64,000 bases of DNA from Rhizophagus clarus (taxonomy: Eukaryota > Glomeromycota > Glomeromycetes > Glomerales > Glomeraceae): assembly GCA_015698045.1 (NCBI GenBank), contig BLAL01000073.1, positions 1 to 64,000 on the forward strand, read 5' to 3'. The translations under genes were made by a program, and so were the position numbers. This document shows, one piece after another, positions 32,221-45,426 of the stretch. Numbering within the stretch: position 1 is the first letter of the stretch; the number at the start of each line of letters is the position of its first letter. Below the pieces are notes generated by a model, which was not told the origin of the DNA, ran no database searches, and saw nothing but the letters and a program-made list of their open reading frames with translations.

Positions 32221-33291
32221 GAGCCTATACTTTCCTTATTTTATTTTTTGTTATTTATTTATTTACTTGATTTAATAGGAAGACCAAATGTTTCATTATT
32301 ATGCTACCAATTGAATAACTTTTTAAATGATACTCTAGGTAGTAAAATTTTTATTTAAAGTTAAACCTTTTAAGTATTAAGCTATCTGATTGAGTTTAAG
32401 CATAATTTTCATATTGCTAATAAAGTTTATTTTATTTCTATATTTATACCTCACATTACTTCCTAATTGTTGTCGTGTGATCTGTATGACAGCAAATGTT
32501 TGTTTTGATTTGGATAATTGTTTAGCGCGTACTATAACATTTATCTTTAAAAAATCCTTGTACAATAATAAAATAATTTATTTTACACAAATTTTTAACC
32601 ACACATTTATATCAATACTTTACATTTATTAAAATAAATTGAATTTTAATAAACAAATATCAAACATTATTTTTTAATAAAATAGTTTCAAATATACATA
32701 AAAAACTAATTATATAACAAATAAATCTCAAAAGCCTATTTAATTTAAAAAAAAATGCAAAAAAAATAGTGATTTTATTCATTCATGTGTAATACTAATG
32801 TTGACATTAATATTAAATCTGTTTTAATAAAAATTAATGTTTGAGTGGTCCCATACCTGCTGAACAACTTCATTTAAATTTCTTGAGCTTATTCCATTTA
32901 GCAAAAGCACTGAAACCACGCTGTAAAATTGAAAAATAAATGTAGTATTAAAACAAAACCATCTATTTACAAATATTTCAACAATATTAATAAAAATTAA
33001 CACACGTGTATTTTCATACTTGTTAAATGATTTTTGTCACCAAGTCTTGTTTACTTAACTGAAGTGTTAAAATTAACAAATTTATAAAAAACATGTTCAT
33101 TGTAGATAAAAATAGGTTACAGTTTAATAATAATATTCCACACTTAAGTTCTTTAAAAATATTGAAATTTTTTATTATTTAATAGATTTTAAAATAATAA
33201 AGTCGTCACAAGATCCTGTTTAAGACACGTGACATGTATAAGGTAAGCGTAAATCACTTAGCCAATTTACGTTACTCATTTTCTATATACT
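32221..33291. other. Intergenic spacer between array genes
   Basis: 1.07 kb, AT-rich, no coding segment and no clear TLDc relic. Short frames present have no family match. Confidence 0.4.
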
Positions 33292-33310
33292 CATATAAGG
33301 TTCAGCCATT
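33292..33310 (+). promoter_or_regulatory. TATA plus TTCAGCCATT promoter module
   Basis: CATATAAGGTTCAGCCATT, 40-58 bp before ATG 33350. TATA is followed about 6 bp later by TTCAGCCATT; the short distance to ATG suggests the second element marks or follows the transcription start. Confidence 0.65.
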
Positions 33311-33349
33311 CCATTATGTGAGAAATTTTTTTCTTTCTAACGAAAAAAA

Positions 33350-34957
33350 ATGGAACTATTACCAAAGTTATCGCAAAATTTACTTGAAATTTTAGATGAC
33401 AACGAATATTATGATATTACAATTGAAGTTGGTAATGACCCATATGTGAAAGTATTTCGTGCTCATATGGTTATATTAAATTATCGTTCTCCTTATTTGC
33501 GAAGAATTTTATCAACTAATAAAAAGAAAAATGATGGGACATTAGTAAATATTAAATTATCAAATATTTTACCTGAAATTTTTCAAATTATATTAAGGTA
33601 AATTAGTTAATTAATTTATATGAATAAGTCATTTATTTTATGAATTTGTTTTAATTCTTTATCGACGTTTTTTATTATTAACGTTTACTTTAGATATATT
33701 TATGGAGGAAGAATTTCGTTAGAGGAATGTGAGGCTTCTGATATAATCAAAATTTTAATCACCGCAAACGAACTAAGTCTTCATGAATTAATTCCTCATT
33801 TGCAATCATTTTTGATTCATAATAAAAAAAACTGGATGGAGCAGAATTTTAGTTTAATATATCAAACTAGTTTTAAAAATGATTCTTTCTTGGAACTTCA
33901 AAAGTTTTGTACAGAATTAATGTCTAAAGAACCAGAAAAAATTTTTAATTCACCTGATTTTACTTCAATTTCAGAAAAATCTTTAATTTGTCTTGCTCAA
34001 AATGATAATCTTCAAATGAGTGATATTAAGATTTGGGAGCATGTACTTAAATGGGGTATTGCTCAGAATCCTGGACTTCCTTCTGACCCTTCAAGTTATT
34101 CAAATGATGATTTCGTTGCACTAAAAAATACTTTACAACAATGTATTCCTCTCATTAAATTTATTAGATTTACGTCTAAAGAATTTTTGAACAAAGTATA
34201 TCCCTATAAAATGATTATGCCTGAAAAGCTTTATGAAAACTTGAATAAATGGTTCTTGAACAACGATTATAATCCGAGTAACAATTTGGAACCACAGATG
34301 GTTAAAGAAATTAGTTATAAAATGAATAATAATGAATATAACCCAAACAGCAAATTGGAACTAGAGAAAGTTAAGGAAATTAATCATGAAATCAATAATG
34401 ATTATAACCCAAATAGCAAGTTAGAATCACAGATAATCATTGATTCAAAAATTATTACGCATCAACATGCTGAATTAATTTCAAAATGGATCGATAAATT
34501 AGAGATTACTGATAAAATGAAAAATTTATACGAATTTAAATTAATTCTTCGTGGATCTCGTGATGGATTTACTCCTGAAAAATTTCATGAAATTTGTGAT
34601 AATCAATCCAACACTGTATCGATTATTAAAGTGAAAAATAGTGATGAAATTCTTGGAGGATATAATCCAATTGAGTGGAAATCTAGTGGATATGGTGTTA
34701 CTAAAGATAGTTTCATATTTTCTTTTACAAATAAAGAAAATGTCAGTAGCCATATTATAAGCCGAGTAAAATATGAAAAGAATGCTTTAAATTTTTCCCC
34801 TAATCTCGGTCCATCATTTGGTATAGGTGATATTTCAATATGTAAATTTAATCGTAATTGTTGTAAGAGAAGATCTTATGAGGAAAATATTAGAGAAACG
34901 AAGGGTAGATTTAGTACAGAAGAATACGAAGTGTTTCAGGCTATAATGAAAAATTGA
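33350..34957 (+). CDS. BTB-BACK-TLDc protein (503 aa)
   Basis: join(33350..33597, 33694..34957), 96-bp intron, 504 codons. Same domains as the gene at 30597: BTB (residues ~15-100), BACK (~115-250, IKIWEHVLKWGIAQNPG), NNxYNPN linker units, and TLDc with LILRGSRDGF, GGYNPIEW and TKDSFIFSF. The C-terminal TLDc third differs from its neighbours (YGVTKDSFIF, NLGPSFGIGDISI) while the BTB exon is almost the same, a pattern expected from domain-wise divergence or gene conversion. The intron 3' half is shared with the gene at 38310. Has the TATA/CAGCCA module. Confidence 0.92.
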
Positions 34958-35716
34958 TGCTTAAAGGTCTATGCTTTCTTTATTTTACTTTTTGTTTATT
35001 TATTAATAAATTAATGATATGCGATTTTAGAGTTTCATTATATTCATCTATTTAGTTAAACGACTTTTGCATTTTAAACATTTATAATTTGATTAAATGA
35101 TACATACTCTTTACAGTAAATTTCTTATTAAAGTTAAACCTTTTCAGCATTTGATTAAGAAATTAATTGAACATAATTTCATATCATTTTAGTAAAGTTT
35201 GAAAAATTAATGTTGATTGATTAAATAAATCACTTTAAACTTTATGTGACTAGAATCAATTCTGGTTAATCGATCGATGGCTATATAAAAAGAAAGAGAT
35301 TAACAAAACATAGAATGATTCATTTATTAGTAAGATCTTTTTTTAAAATAAAAGTAAATAATAAAAGAAAGGATGCCAAATTTTTTTATTAAAAGTATAT
35401 AATAATAAAAAAGTAAACCTAGTGGAAAAAAAAGGTATAATCATTCTTCTTTTCCCTTTTATATCAAAAAAAAAAGAAAAAAAAAAAATGATTCCACGAG
35501 TAAAACCGTTTTTGGTATAATAACATTATTAATAAAAATGATGCATTATTCATGTTCACAATATCTTAGTTTCATTAGTCCAGACCTCCAGGGCCTATTG
35601 GTCCCAGATATACTTTAAATGGTTTCGACCATCCATTGATTCCGTTGTGCAAATAACAGGTTTATGGTAACGTTACTTTCAAAGGTCTTTCAAAGGAATC
35701 GTATTACAATATAAAG
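34958..35716. other. Intergenic spacer
   Basis: AT-rich 3' flank and A-rich tract (35340-35490). CCAGACCTCCAGGGCC near 35580 is the only GC-rich patch. No gene seen. Confidence 0.4.
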
Positions 35717-35737
35717 TATATAAAGTTCAGCCATTTA
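35717..35737 (+). promoter_or_regulatory. TATA plus TTCAGCCATTT module before a pseudogene
   Basis: TATATAAAGTTCAGCCATTT lies about 60-80 bp before the dead ATG at 35795. The promoter has survived better than the gene. Confidence 0.55.
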
Positions 35738-35794
35738 CAAAGTTTTTGGATGATAACTGACTTATCAGGTGGCCAAAAGCTTATGATTATTTTC

Positions 35795-37045
35795 ATGACT
35801 GAAAATAAATTTTTAACAAAATTATCTCAAAATTTTGGACGATAATGAATAATTGAATATTACGATATTATAATTGAAGTTGGTAATGACCCTTATGTAA
35901 AATTGTTACGTGCACATATGGTTATATTAAATTATCGTTCTCCTTGTTTATAAAGAATTTTATCAACTAATAAGAAGAAGAATAATAGAGGTTCAACATG
36001 CATTAACCAGTATTTTACCAAAATTTTTTTCAAATAAATAGTTTGTCATTTATGAATTTATTTTTACTTCATAAAATATTTCGTTTTGGGTATATTTATT
36101 TATAATGAAAGACTTCATTAAAAGATTACGATAACCCAGATATATTTTGCTGCAATGAAGTGAACTGTCTTCAGAACTAATTTTTCATTTACAAACTTTT
36201 GTAATTAAAATAAAGCAGATTAGATAGAACAACATCTTACTTTAATATATTAAGTGAGCTTTGAAAATGATCCTCCTTGTATCTTCAATAATTTTTGAAT
36301 AATTTGATTTTACCCCAATTTTAGAAAAATTTTGATTTCCATTATTAATGAAATTCAAGTTTGGGAACATATTTTTAAATGGGCATTGCTCAAAATCCTG
36401 GTCCTTCAATTATTCAAATGATGTTTTTATTCCTTCCATCAAATTTATTAGATTCACTTTTAAAGAATTTTTAAACAAAGTATCTATAAAAAGACTATAT
36501 CTGAAGAATTATGCGAATATTTAATTAGATGCTTTTTAGATAATAATTATATTCCAAGTAGCAATATTACAATTAATCATGTCCAATTGGTCTCAAAAGG
36601 ACTTATAAGATTAGAAATTACAGATGAGATAAAAAATTCACATAAATTCAAATTAATTTTTCGTGGATTCAGTCTCGAAAAATTTCATGAAATTTGCGAT
36701 AATTAATCTAATAATGTAACGATTATTAAAGTGAAAGAAAGTAATGAGATCCTTGGAGGGTTTAATATAATCAAATAGATATCTGATTGTGTCTACGATA
36801 CTAATAAGAATAGTTTTATATTTTCTTTTAATATTTTCTTTTACGAATAAACGATCATATTATAAGTCGAGTAAAAGATGAAGAAAATAATGCTATAAAT
36901 TTTTGGGATCGTTACGATCCATCATTTGATTGGTTAAGGTAACCTTATATTATGTGGTGGTACCGAATATAATTTCAAAAATAGTAATAATTACTGTAGA
37001 AAGCAAAAAAAAAATACCAGAGAAACTGAATATGAATCCTCTGCA
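35795..37045 (+). pseudogene. BTB-BACK-TLDc pseudogene
   Basis: It starts MTENKFLTKLSQN-like at 35795. BTB (IEVGNDPYVKLLRAHMV at about 35875), BACK (WEHIFKW and FIRFTFKEFLNKV) and TLDc (about 36650-37000, with GILGG-like and SFIFSF) can all be followed. Stops and frameshifts occur every few dozen codons, and the BACK region is shortened. Long dead. Confidence 0.88.
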
Positions 37046-38309
37046 GTCAGAACTCAAACATATTCACTAAAAAAATCGTTATATAAAAAATAAAAAATTT
37101 ATAAGTTTGGAAATTTAGAAAACGAGATTACATTGTCGCTGTATTGAGTTCTGGCTGTAATGCAAGATTGATTTTTACTTTCATTATTTTATTTATATTT
37201 TTACTGCTTATTTTATTTGTTTATTTATAATAAATTATTGTACAAAGGTGAAATTTTTAATCAAGATTACATTAATAACTTAAATCAAACCGACTTGACC
37301 GAATTAACTATGTCCACACAAATTTCAATTTAAAGTGTTATAGTTTTATTAATGCTGGTAATATCTCTTTGTTGAACATTACGTAATAAAGCTGAATTTA
37401 ATTTTTTTTTTTTTAGTTTAGCTGTATGTGAAATTGTGATCCACAAAATACTTAATAGATCTTATTTTGATTAGGCTATAATATATTATCAACTATTCCC
37501 AGAAATTTTAGAGAAATTCCTGTTGCAAAAAAATTATGAGATAGTAAGATTATAATTTAAAATTGTTCTTAGATAATGCATTTTAACATGAATACATTTA
37601 CAGTTTATTCGTAGGAAATTTTTAAGTTTTACTTTAAAATGAGCGTTGTTTAATCAAAATTAAGAAATTTGAATTAAAGTCAGAAAATTTACATACTCAT
37701 TTAAATTGAAAAGTAACAACGTAAACTGGAAATAGTTTAATATCGTATTTATAAGCATAATAATCAGCGGCTGCAGGATAACACAGTTATTTGATAGGGA
37801 GGTTAAAATATCATCCGAGCTGCGAAGCAGTTCGGTGATATTCTAATATATCACAGTTTTATTAAATTAGATGATCCTAACCTGCTATTCTATGGAATTA
37901 TGCCTAACCTTATAGAGCAAACAAGGCCTCACGTTAAATAAATTTAGAATTTAGTATCGCAAGATTTACTATAATGTTGAAAAATAACGTTATTAAAAAA
38001 AACCAAATCTTTATATGGTTTATAAAAAAACGTGCGGTCTATTCTTAAGAAAAATAATGATCGTGCGATTTATTATTAAGAAGGAGCAAGCAGTATTTAA
38101 AATCACAAAAAAAAAAGGAAAAGATTTATTTAAACTTGTTAATAATCATTACTTATTAGTATTAGTGGAACTTACAAAGACCTGCAACCTAGCCAAAATC
38201 ATAACATACTATAATGATTATATAATAAATATTAGTAATCAACATGAATTCACCGTTGATTATAAAAATGAGCCAGAGAATAACTGTGGATTCTTTTCTC
38301 ACGATTATA
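37046..38309. other. Intergenic spacer with one strong hairpin
   Basis: A hairpin at 37807-37842 has arms AATATCATCCGAGCTGC and GCAGTTCGGTGATATT around GAA. The rest is AT-rich. A frame at 38015-38347 overlaps the next gene's start and has no family resemblance; it is not called. Confidence 0.5.
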
Positions 38310-39931
38310 ATGGAATTATTACCAAAATTATCGCAAAATTTACTTGAAATTTTAGATGACAACGAATATTATGATATTACAATTGAAGTTGGTAATGACC
38401 CATATGTGAAAGTATTTCGTGCTCATATGGTTATATTAAATTATCGTTCTCCTTATTTGCGAAGAATTTTATCAACTAATAAAAAGAAAAATGATGGGAC
38501 ATTGGTAAATATTAAATTATCAAATATTTTACCTGAAATTTTTCAAATAATTTTAAGGTAAATTAATTAGTTTATTTGAATAAGTCATTTATTTTATTGA
38601 TTTATTTTAATTCTTTATCGACGTTTTTTATTATTAACGTTTACTTTAGATATATTTATGGAGGAAGACTTTCGTTGGAGGAATGTGATGCTTCTGATAT
38701 AATCAAAATTTTAATCACCGCAAACGAACTAAGTCTTCATGAATTAATTCCTCATTTGCAATCATTTTTGATTAATAATAAAAAAAACTGGATGGAGCAG
38801 AATTTTAGTTTAATATATCAAACTAGTTTTGAAAATGATTCTTTCTTAGAATTTCAAAAGTTTTGTACAGAATTAATGTCTAAAGAACCAGAAAAAATTT
38901 TTAATTCACCTGATTTTACTTCAATTTCAAAAAAAGCTTTAATTTCTCTTGCTCGAAATGATAATCTTCAAATGAGTGATATTAAGATTTGGGAGCATGT
39001 ACTTAAATGGGGTATTGCTCAGAATCCTGGACTTTCTTCTGATCCTTCAAGTTATTCAAATGATGATTTTGTTGCACTAAAAAATACTTTACAACAATGT
39101 ATTCCTCTCATTAAATTTATTAGATTTACCCCTAAAGAATTTTTGAACAAAGTATATCCCTATAAAATGATTATGCCTGAAATGTTGTATGAAAACTTAA
39201 TTAAATGGTTCTTGGACAATGATTATAATCCGAGTAACAAATTGAAACCACAGATGATTAAAGAAATTAGTTATAAAATGAATAATAATGAATATAACCC
39301 AAACAGGGAATTGGAGCTAGAGAAAATTAAGGAAATTAATCATGAAATCAATAATGATTATAACCCAAATAGCAAGTTAGAATCACAGATAATCATTGAT
39401 TCAAAAATTATTACACATCAACATGCTGAATTAATTTCAAAATGGATCGATAAATTAAAGATTACGGATAAAATGAAAAATTTATACGAATTTAAATTAA
39501 TTCTTCGTGGATCTCGTGATGGATTCACTCCTGAAAAATTCCATGGAATTTGTGATGATCATCCTAATACTATAGTGGTTGTTAAGGTAAAAGATAGTAA
39601 TGAGATTCTTGGAGGATATAATCCAATTGTATGGAAATCTGCTTATGCTTTTGGTAAAACAAATGATAGTTTTATATTCTCTTTCATGAACAAAAATATT
39701 AATGATCATATAATAAGTCGAGTGAAGGAAGTGAAGTATGCTATAAATTATTGTGATCAGTATGGTCCATCATTTGGCAGGCACGACCTTATAATACTTA
39801 GAGATTATGAGGACGGTAAGTTTTGTCGTGATTGTTATAGAAAACAATCTTATGAAAAAATTATCAGAGAAACAGAAGATATATTTATTATAGAAGAATA
39901 TGAAGTATTTCAAATTATAAAGAAATGTTGA
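38310..39931 (+). CDS. BTB-BACK-TLDc protein (509 aa)
   Basis: join(38310..38557, 38650..39931), 92-bp intron, 510 codons. The start at ATG 38310 matches MELLPKLSQNLL of its paralogues; the frame is open further upstream but without conserved sequence. Exon 1, the intron and the BACK region are close to identical with the gene at 33350, and the TLDc third is closer to that at 30597, so the gene looks mosaic. Domains: BTB ~15-100, BACK ~115-250, NNxYNPN linker, TLDc to EEYEVFQIIKKC. No clear TATA/CAGCCA module precedes it. Confidence 0.9.
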
Positions 39932-40640
39932 TGTTTAGGAGCCTATGTTTTCTTTATTTCACTTTTCCGTTGTCTGTTTATTAATCTATTAATTACTATT
40001 GATAGAGAGTAACAAAAAAGTTCGTTATTAATTTCAATCGATTTAATTTTTAATGATACTTTTTGTAGTGAATTTTTATTAAAGTTACTCTTAAGTATTA
40101 AGAAATTTTGATTAAGGGTTTAATTAAGCATAATTTTCGTATCATTTTATTTCTTATAAATTTCAATCAACATTAATTTTTTCTATGAAATAATATGAGA
40201 CTTCACATCGAATATTGGTAATCATGTAAAAGTGATAACAGATCGAATAAAAAGTGATTCTATGAGTCAAATCGTTTTTGTATAATATTTATTAATAAAA
40301 ATGCTCTAATTATAAAACTGTGTTTTTTTTAATTGTGATTATAATGATGAATAATACAATCTTAGTATTTCACAACATTTTTAGTCGTTTCCTCATCGTT
40401 AACCGATGACCATAATAATTTTGTTTTAGTTAATATACCTACTATCACAATAATCTGTTTTAGTTAGTTTTATTTAATATACATACTATCACAATAACCG
40501 AGGCGTACGGGACCCGATCCTACTTACTAGTCCAGATTTCAGAATATAACCAATTGTTTAGGTTGATGAGCAAATAAAAAGTTTTAGATGACGTTTTTTC
40601 AATGATCCGCATAAGCTAATTCAAATTAGGAATTGTATCA
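39932..40640. other. Intergenic spacer
   Basis: AT-rich. A direct repeat TTTTAGTTA/TATACMTACTATCACAATAA occurs twice near 40424-40500. No gene seen. Confidence 0.4.
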
Positions 40641-40661
40641 CTATATAAGAGTACAGCCATT
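40641..40661 (+). promoter_or_regulatory. TATA plus ACAGCCATTTT module
   Basis: CTATATAAGAGTACAGCCAT lies about 33-53 bp before ATG 40694. Same layout as 33292. Confidence 0.65.
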
Positions 40662-40693
40662 TTTTACGAAGTTATACTTTTCTCACGATTATT

Positions 40694-42185
40694 ATGGCCG
40701 AAAGTAAATTTTTAACAAAGTTATCACAAAATTTACTTGAAATTTTAAATGATGATGAAGAATATTATGATATCACGATTGAAGTTGGTAATGATCCTTA
40801 CGCAAAAGTATTTCATGCTCATAAGGTTATCTTAAATTATCGTTCTTTATATTTAAGAAGAATTTTGTCAACTAATAAAAAGAAAAATGATGAAACTTTA
40901 ACCCATATCAAGTTAACAAATATTTTACCAGAAATTTTTCAAATAATTCTCAAGTAAGAAAAAATTAATAATAAAATAAATTATAAATAGCTCGTTATTT
41001 TATGAATTTATTCTTAATTTCACAAAAATTATTTTTTGTTTTAGGTATATTTATGGTGGGAAGCTTTCATTAAACGATTATGATGTCCCAGATATAATTA
41101 ATATTTTGGTCGCTGCAAGAGATCTAAATCTTCAGGAGCTAATTCCTCATTTACAAACTTTTTTAATTAAAAACGAAACAAATTGGATGGAACAAAATTT
41201 TAATTTAATATATCAAACGAGCTTTAAAGATGATTCTTTCTTGGACCTTCAAAAATTTTGTACAGAATTAATTTCTAAACAACCTGAAAAAATCTTTAAA
41301 TCACCCAGTTTTGTTTCAATTTCAGAAGAAGCTTTAATTGCCATTATTCGAAGTGATAATCTTCAGATGAACGAAGTTCAAATTTGGGAGCATGTGCTCA
41401 AATGGGGTATCGCTCAGAATCCTGAACTGTCTTCCGATTCTTCAAGTTATTCAAATGGTGATTTTGTTGCCTTAAAGAATACCTTGCAACTATGTATTCC
41501 TCATATTAAATTTATTAAATTTACTTCTAGAGAATTTTTAAACAAAGTGTATCCTTATAAAAAGATTATACCTGAAGAATTATATGAAAGTTTAATTAGA
41601 GTTTTTTTAGATAATGATTATAATCCAAGCAGCAAGATAGAATCACAAATGAAAGAAATTAACATAGATTCAAAAATTATTACGAATCAGCATGTTGGAT
41701 TGATATCAAAATGGATTGATAAACTTGAAATTACAAATGGGATAAAAAATTTATATGAATTCAAATTAATTCTTCGTGGATCTCGTGATGGATTTATGCC
41801 TAAGACATTTCATGAAATGTGTGATAATATATCTTGCACTATATCAATTGTTAAAATAAAAAACAGTACTGAAATAGTTGGAGGATATAATCCAATTAAA
41901 TGGAAGAATGAAGGTGGGTTTGGTATTACTAACAATAGTTTTATATTCTCTTTTATGAATAAAGAAAATATTGAGGACCATTTATTAAGTCGAGTAAATG
42001 ATGAAAGAAAAGCCATAAATTTTTGGACTTATTGCGGCCCATCATTTGGTAGGGGTGACCTTTCTATATATGGAGGAGGTAGTGATTTTTATAATAATTG
42101 CAAATGTTTTTGTAGAAAAAGATCTTACGAAAAAAAGATCAGGAACACAGAATACGAGAAGAATATGAAGTGTTTCAGGTTATAA
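40694..42185 (+). CDS. BTB-BACK-TLDc protein, C-terminus frameshifted (466 aa)
   Basis: join(40694..40953, 41045..42185), 91-bp intron, 467 codons. BTB, BACK and TLDc are all present (YYDITIEVGNDPYAKVFHAH; VQIWEHVLKWGIAQNPE; LILRGSRDGFMPKTFHEM; GGYNPIKW). The long linker of genes 30597-38310 is much shorter here. The last ~12 residues are out of frame: paralogues end EEYEVFQ-x-IKK, and the DNA near 42155-42185 encodes that ending in another frame (REEYEVFQVIKN), while the actual frame ends EKNMKCFRL. This removes the conserved last TLDc strand, so the protein may be unstable. Confidence 0.82.
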
Positions 42186-43950
42186 AAAATTAACATTATA
42201 TTTATTTACGATTTACACTATTGTTCTTTATTTCGGGAATGTGAAATTTTATTTAGTCCACTTAACATAGATTAATTATTGTGAATTGAATTTATTTGCA
42301 TACCGTATGTTTGTTTACGAGCAAGTAGTGGTGTCACTTTGAAAAGAGCGATCAATTATTTAGTAAATTAGGAATCTTAAGTTTGATTTATAAGTACACT
42401 TTATTATGAATACAGTATTTAAACAATAAATTTTTTTCATATTTCTTTAGTAAAATTATTTAATAACATCTATATATCTGCTGTTTATTTACTTAGAAAG
42501 AAAAAGGATACGGAGAATAAAAATTAATTTTAATAAACATCGTATTTTTAATTTTATTTTTTCATAACGAATTTTCTAATGAATCAATCAAATAACAAAA
42601 TATCTCCTTCATTTCATTTAGCGGCATAATTTAAATTATTTCAACTGAATAATTAAATGAACACTAAACTATTCAGCCAAAAATATACTTATAATAATAG
42701 ATTTATGAAACTTATTAAATTTTTTAGAATAGTGATTATAGAACTTCAGGTAAAATAGATTGTTGAATTACAGGTGGTAAGACAAAAAATTCATATTGGA
42801 TTCAAATTCATTTTTTTCATTCATGAAAATTTGTACAGTAATATATTAAAGTGAAAAGTAGTGATGAATTCCGGTTGAATGAACAAATTAAGCCTAGAGA
42901 GGTGAAAACATAGGTTTAAAAGATCTTTTAGCAATAATTCTAATTGACAATCATGTAATTTATACTTTTTTTATTTGATTATTTAAATCAGATTATTAAT
43001 GGAAAGTTTCCATCAATAATCTATTGAAATGGATAATTCTGGAAAGTACCAAAGAATTCAACTCGGGATTTCCAACCAAGCTTCATTTATACTATTTATA
43101 CGCTCAGAATTTTAAATAAACTTCATAAAATAATTTTATTTTTTACTAAATATTACATTTAAAGTTAAACTTTTAGGTGCTCAAAATTTTGTATTAAAGC
43201 GAATTGAATTAGCATAATTTTCATATCATTACTTTAACACTGTTTTGTTTTTAAAAATAATTAATATTGATTAAGTAACTTTCATTTTGGCAGAAATTAC
43301 AAATAGCACATGTAAATAAATTATGATGACTATGTATTAAAGACTTTACATTGAATATGAATTATAACGGATTAGAAAGTGGTAGACCTATTCTTTATTT
43401 ATAAAATTATTGAAGCCGTGTTGGACAAAAGTGTGCCATAAATACTTGTAACTCGTAACATCTGTCATACCTGCCGTAAAATACGACACACTTTTGTATT
43501 AGACGACCCGCCATATGATCGTAGCATACTGTGTAATGTAAGGCAAAGGATTCCAAGGAATAACTATAGTTAGTTTATTATTAAAGTGAGTATTCTAGAT
43601 AGAATAGGGTTATACGTATTACAAGTGTAACCCTCCGAAATTTGAGGTAAACTATAATGATTTAATGATTTGTTCTATTTTTAGGAATGGATTGATTAAT
43701 AATTAGTATTAATAATTAAAAATTATGATGTCATTGAAATTGACACCGGAAAAATTATTTAAGCTTAATTTTTTTTTTAGATATGGGAGCTAATTTTATT
43801 AAATAAAGAAATAATATTTTGACCAATAAACGAACCCACAGTAATTTTATTACGGCGACGTTACATTGAAAGATCTGCAAAAGTTGATTTTTAAAAAGAA
43901 ATTGTGTTATTATTTTTCTTCAAATTCTTATTGTCTTTCTTACAATAATA
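42186..43950. other. Intergenic spacer with TLDc relic and a small inverted repeat
   Basis: Contains a TLDc relic near 42780-42890 and an inverted repeat near 43430-43500 (ACAAAAGTGTG and CACACTTTTGT, about 50 bp apart). Otherwise AT-rich with no supported gene. Confidence 0.45.
42780..42890 (+). pseudogene. Short TLDc relic
   Basis: ATTAAAGTGAAAAGTAGTGA followed by TGAAttccgGTTGAATG matches the IKVKxSDEILGGYNPIEW block of the array genes, with a deletion. Flanking sequence is too decayed to follow. Confidence 0.45.
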
Positions 43951-45426
43951 ATGGCTGAAAATAGATTTTTAACAAAATTATCTCAAAATTTACTTGAAAT
44001 TTTGGACGACGATGATTATTATGACATTATAATTGAAGTTGGTAATGACCCTTATGTGAAAGTTTTTCGTGCTCATATGGTTATCTTAAATTATCGCTCT
44101 CCTTATTTAAGAAGAATTTTATCAACTAATAAAAAGGAAAATGATGGAACTTTAACACATATCAAGTTACCGAATATTTTACCTGAGATTTTCCAAATAA
44201 TTCTCAGGTAAGTAAATCATGAATAAGTTGTCGCTTATATAAATTTATTTCTAACTTAGATTCGTTTTAGGTACATTTATGGAGGAAACCTTTCATTAGA
44301 TAAATATGATACTTCAGATATCATTAAAATTTTGGTCGCTGCAAGAGAACTAAGTCTTCAGGAGCTAATTCCTTATTTACAATCCTTTTTAATTAAAAAT
44401 AAAGTGAACTGGATGGAACAAAATTTTAATTTAATATATCAAATAAGCTCCGAAAATGATTCCTTTATGGGTCTTCAAAAATTTTGTACTGAATTAATCT
44501 CTAGACAACCCCAAAAAATTTTGAATTCACCTAATTTTACTTCAATTTCAGAAAAAATTTTGATTTCTATTATTTAAAATGATAACCTTCAAATGAGTGA
44601 AATTCAAATTTGGGATTATGTCCTTAAATGGGGTATTGCTCAGAATCCTGAACTTCCATCAGATCCTTCAAGCTATTCAAAGGACGATTTTGATACTTTA
44701 AAGAATACTTTACAACGATGCATTCCTAATATTAAATTTATCAAATTTACTTCAAAAGAATTTTTGAAAAAAGTATATCCGTATAAAAAGGTTATACCAA
44801 AGGAATTGTTTAAAAGTTTAATTGAACGTTTTTTGGATAACGATTATAATCCGAGCGATAATTTGGAACAAAATTTAATTGCTAGTCATGGAAGCATAGA
44901 CTCAAAAATCATTACAATTCAACATGCTGAATTAATTTCAAAATGGATTGATAAGTTAGATATTATGGATGAGAAAAAAAGTTTTTATGATTTCAAATTA
45001 ATTTTTCGTGGATCTCGTGATGGATTTACCCCTAAAAAATTCCATGAAATTTGTGATAATCAATCTCGTACTGTAACAATTGTTAAAGTGAAAGATAGTA
45101 ATGAAATTCTTGGAGGATACAATCCTATTGAATGGAAATCTGTTTATGGTTTTGGTATTACTAATAATAGTTTTATATTCTCTTTCATGAACAATAATAT
45201 TAATGACCATATTATAAGTCGAGTGAAGAAAGAAGTATATGCTATAAATTATTGGGATCGTTATGGTCCATCATTTGGTAGGAGTGACCTTATAATAAAT
45301 GGAACTACTTTTAACAGCAAGTCTAATTATTGTAGAAAAATATTTTATGAAAAAAAGATCAGGGAAGGTGAAGATTTTTTTTCTGTAGAAGAATATGAAA
45401 TATTTCGAATTTTAAAAAAAATTTGA
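43951..45426 (+). pseudogene. BTB-BACK-TLDc gene with one in-frame stop
   Basis: join(43951..44207, 44271..45426), 63-bp intron, 471 codons including one internal TAA at 44575-44577 in the BACK domain (LISII-stop-NDNLQMS, where paralogues have Arg or Gln). Everything else is in frame and conserved: BTB, BACK, TLDc with LIFRGSRDGFTPKKFH, GGYNPIEW and SFIFSFMN, ending EEYEIFRILKKI. One base change would explain the stop. It is either a very young pseudogene, a polymorphism or a read-through case. Confidence 0.85.

Noticed and set aside
38015..38347. 110-codon plus-strand frame overlapping a BTB gene start
   Set aside because: Overlaps the conserved BTB exon in another frame and has no family resemblance.
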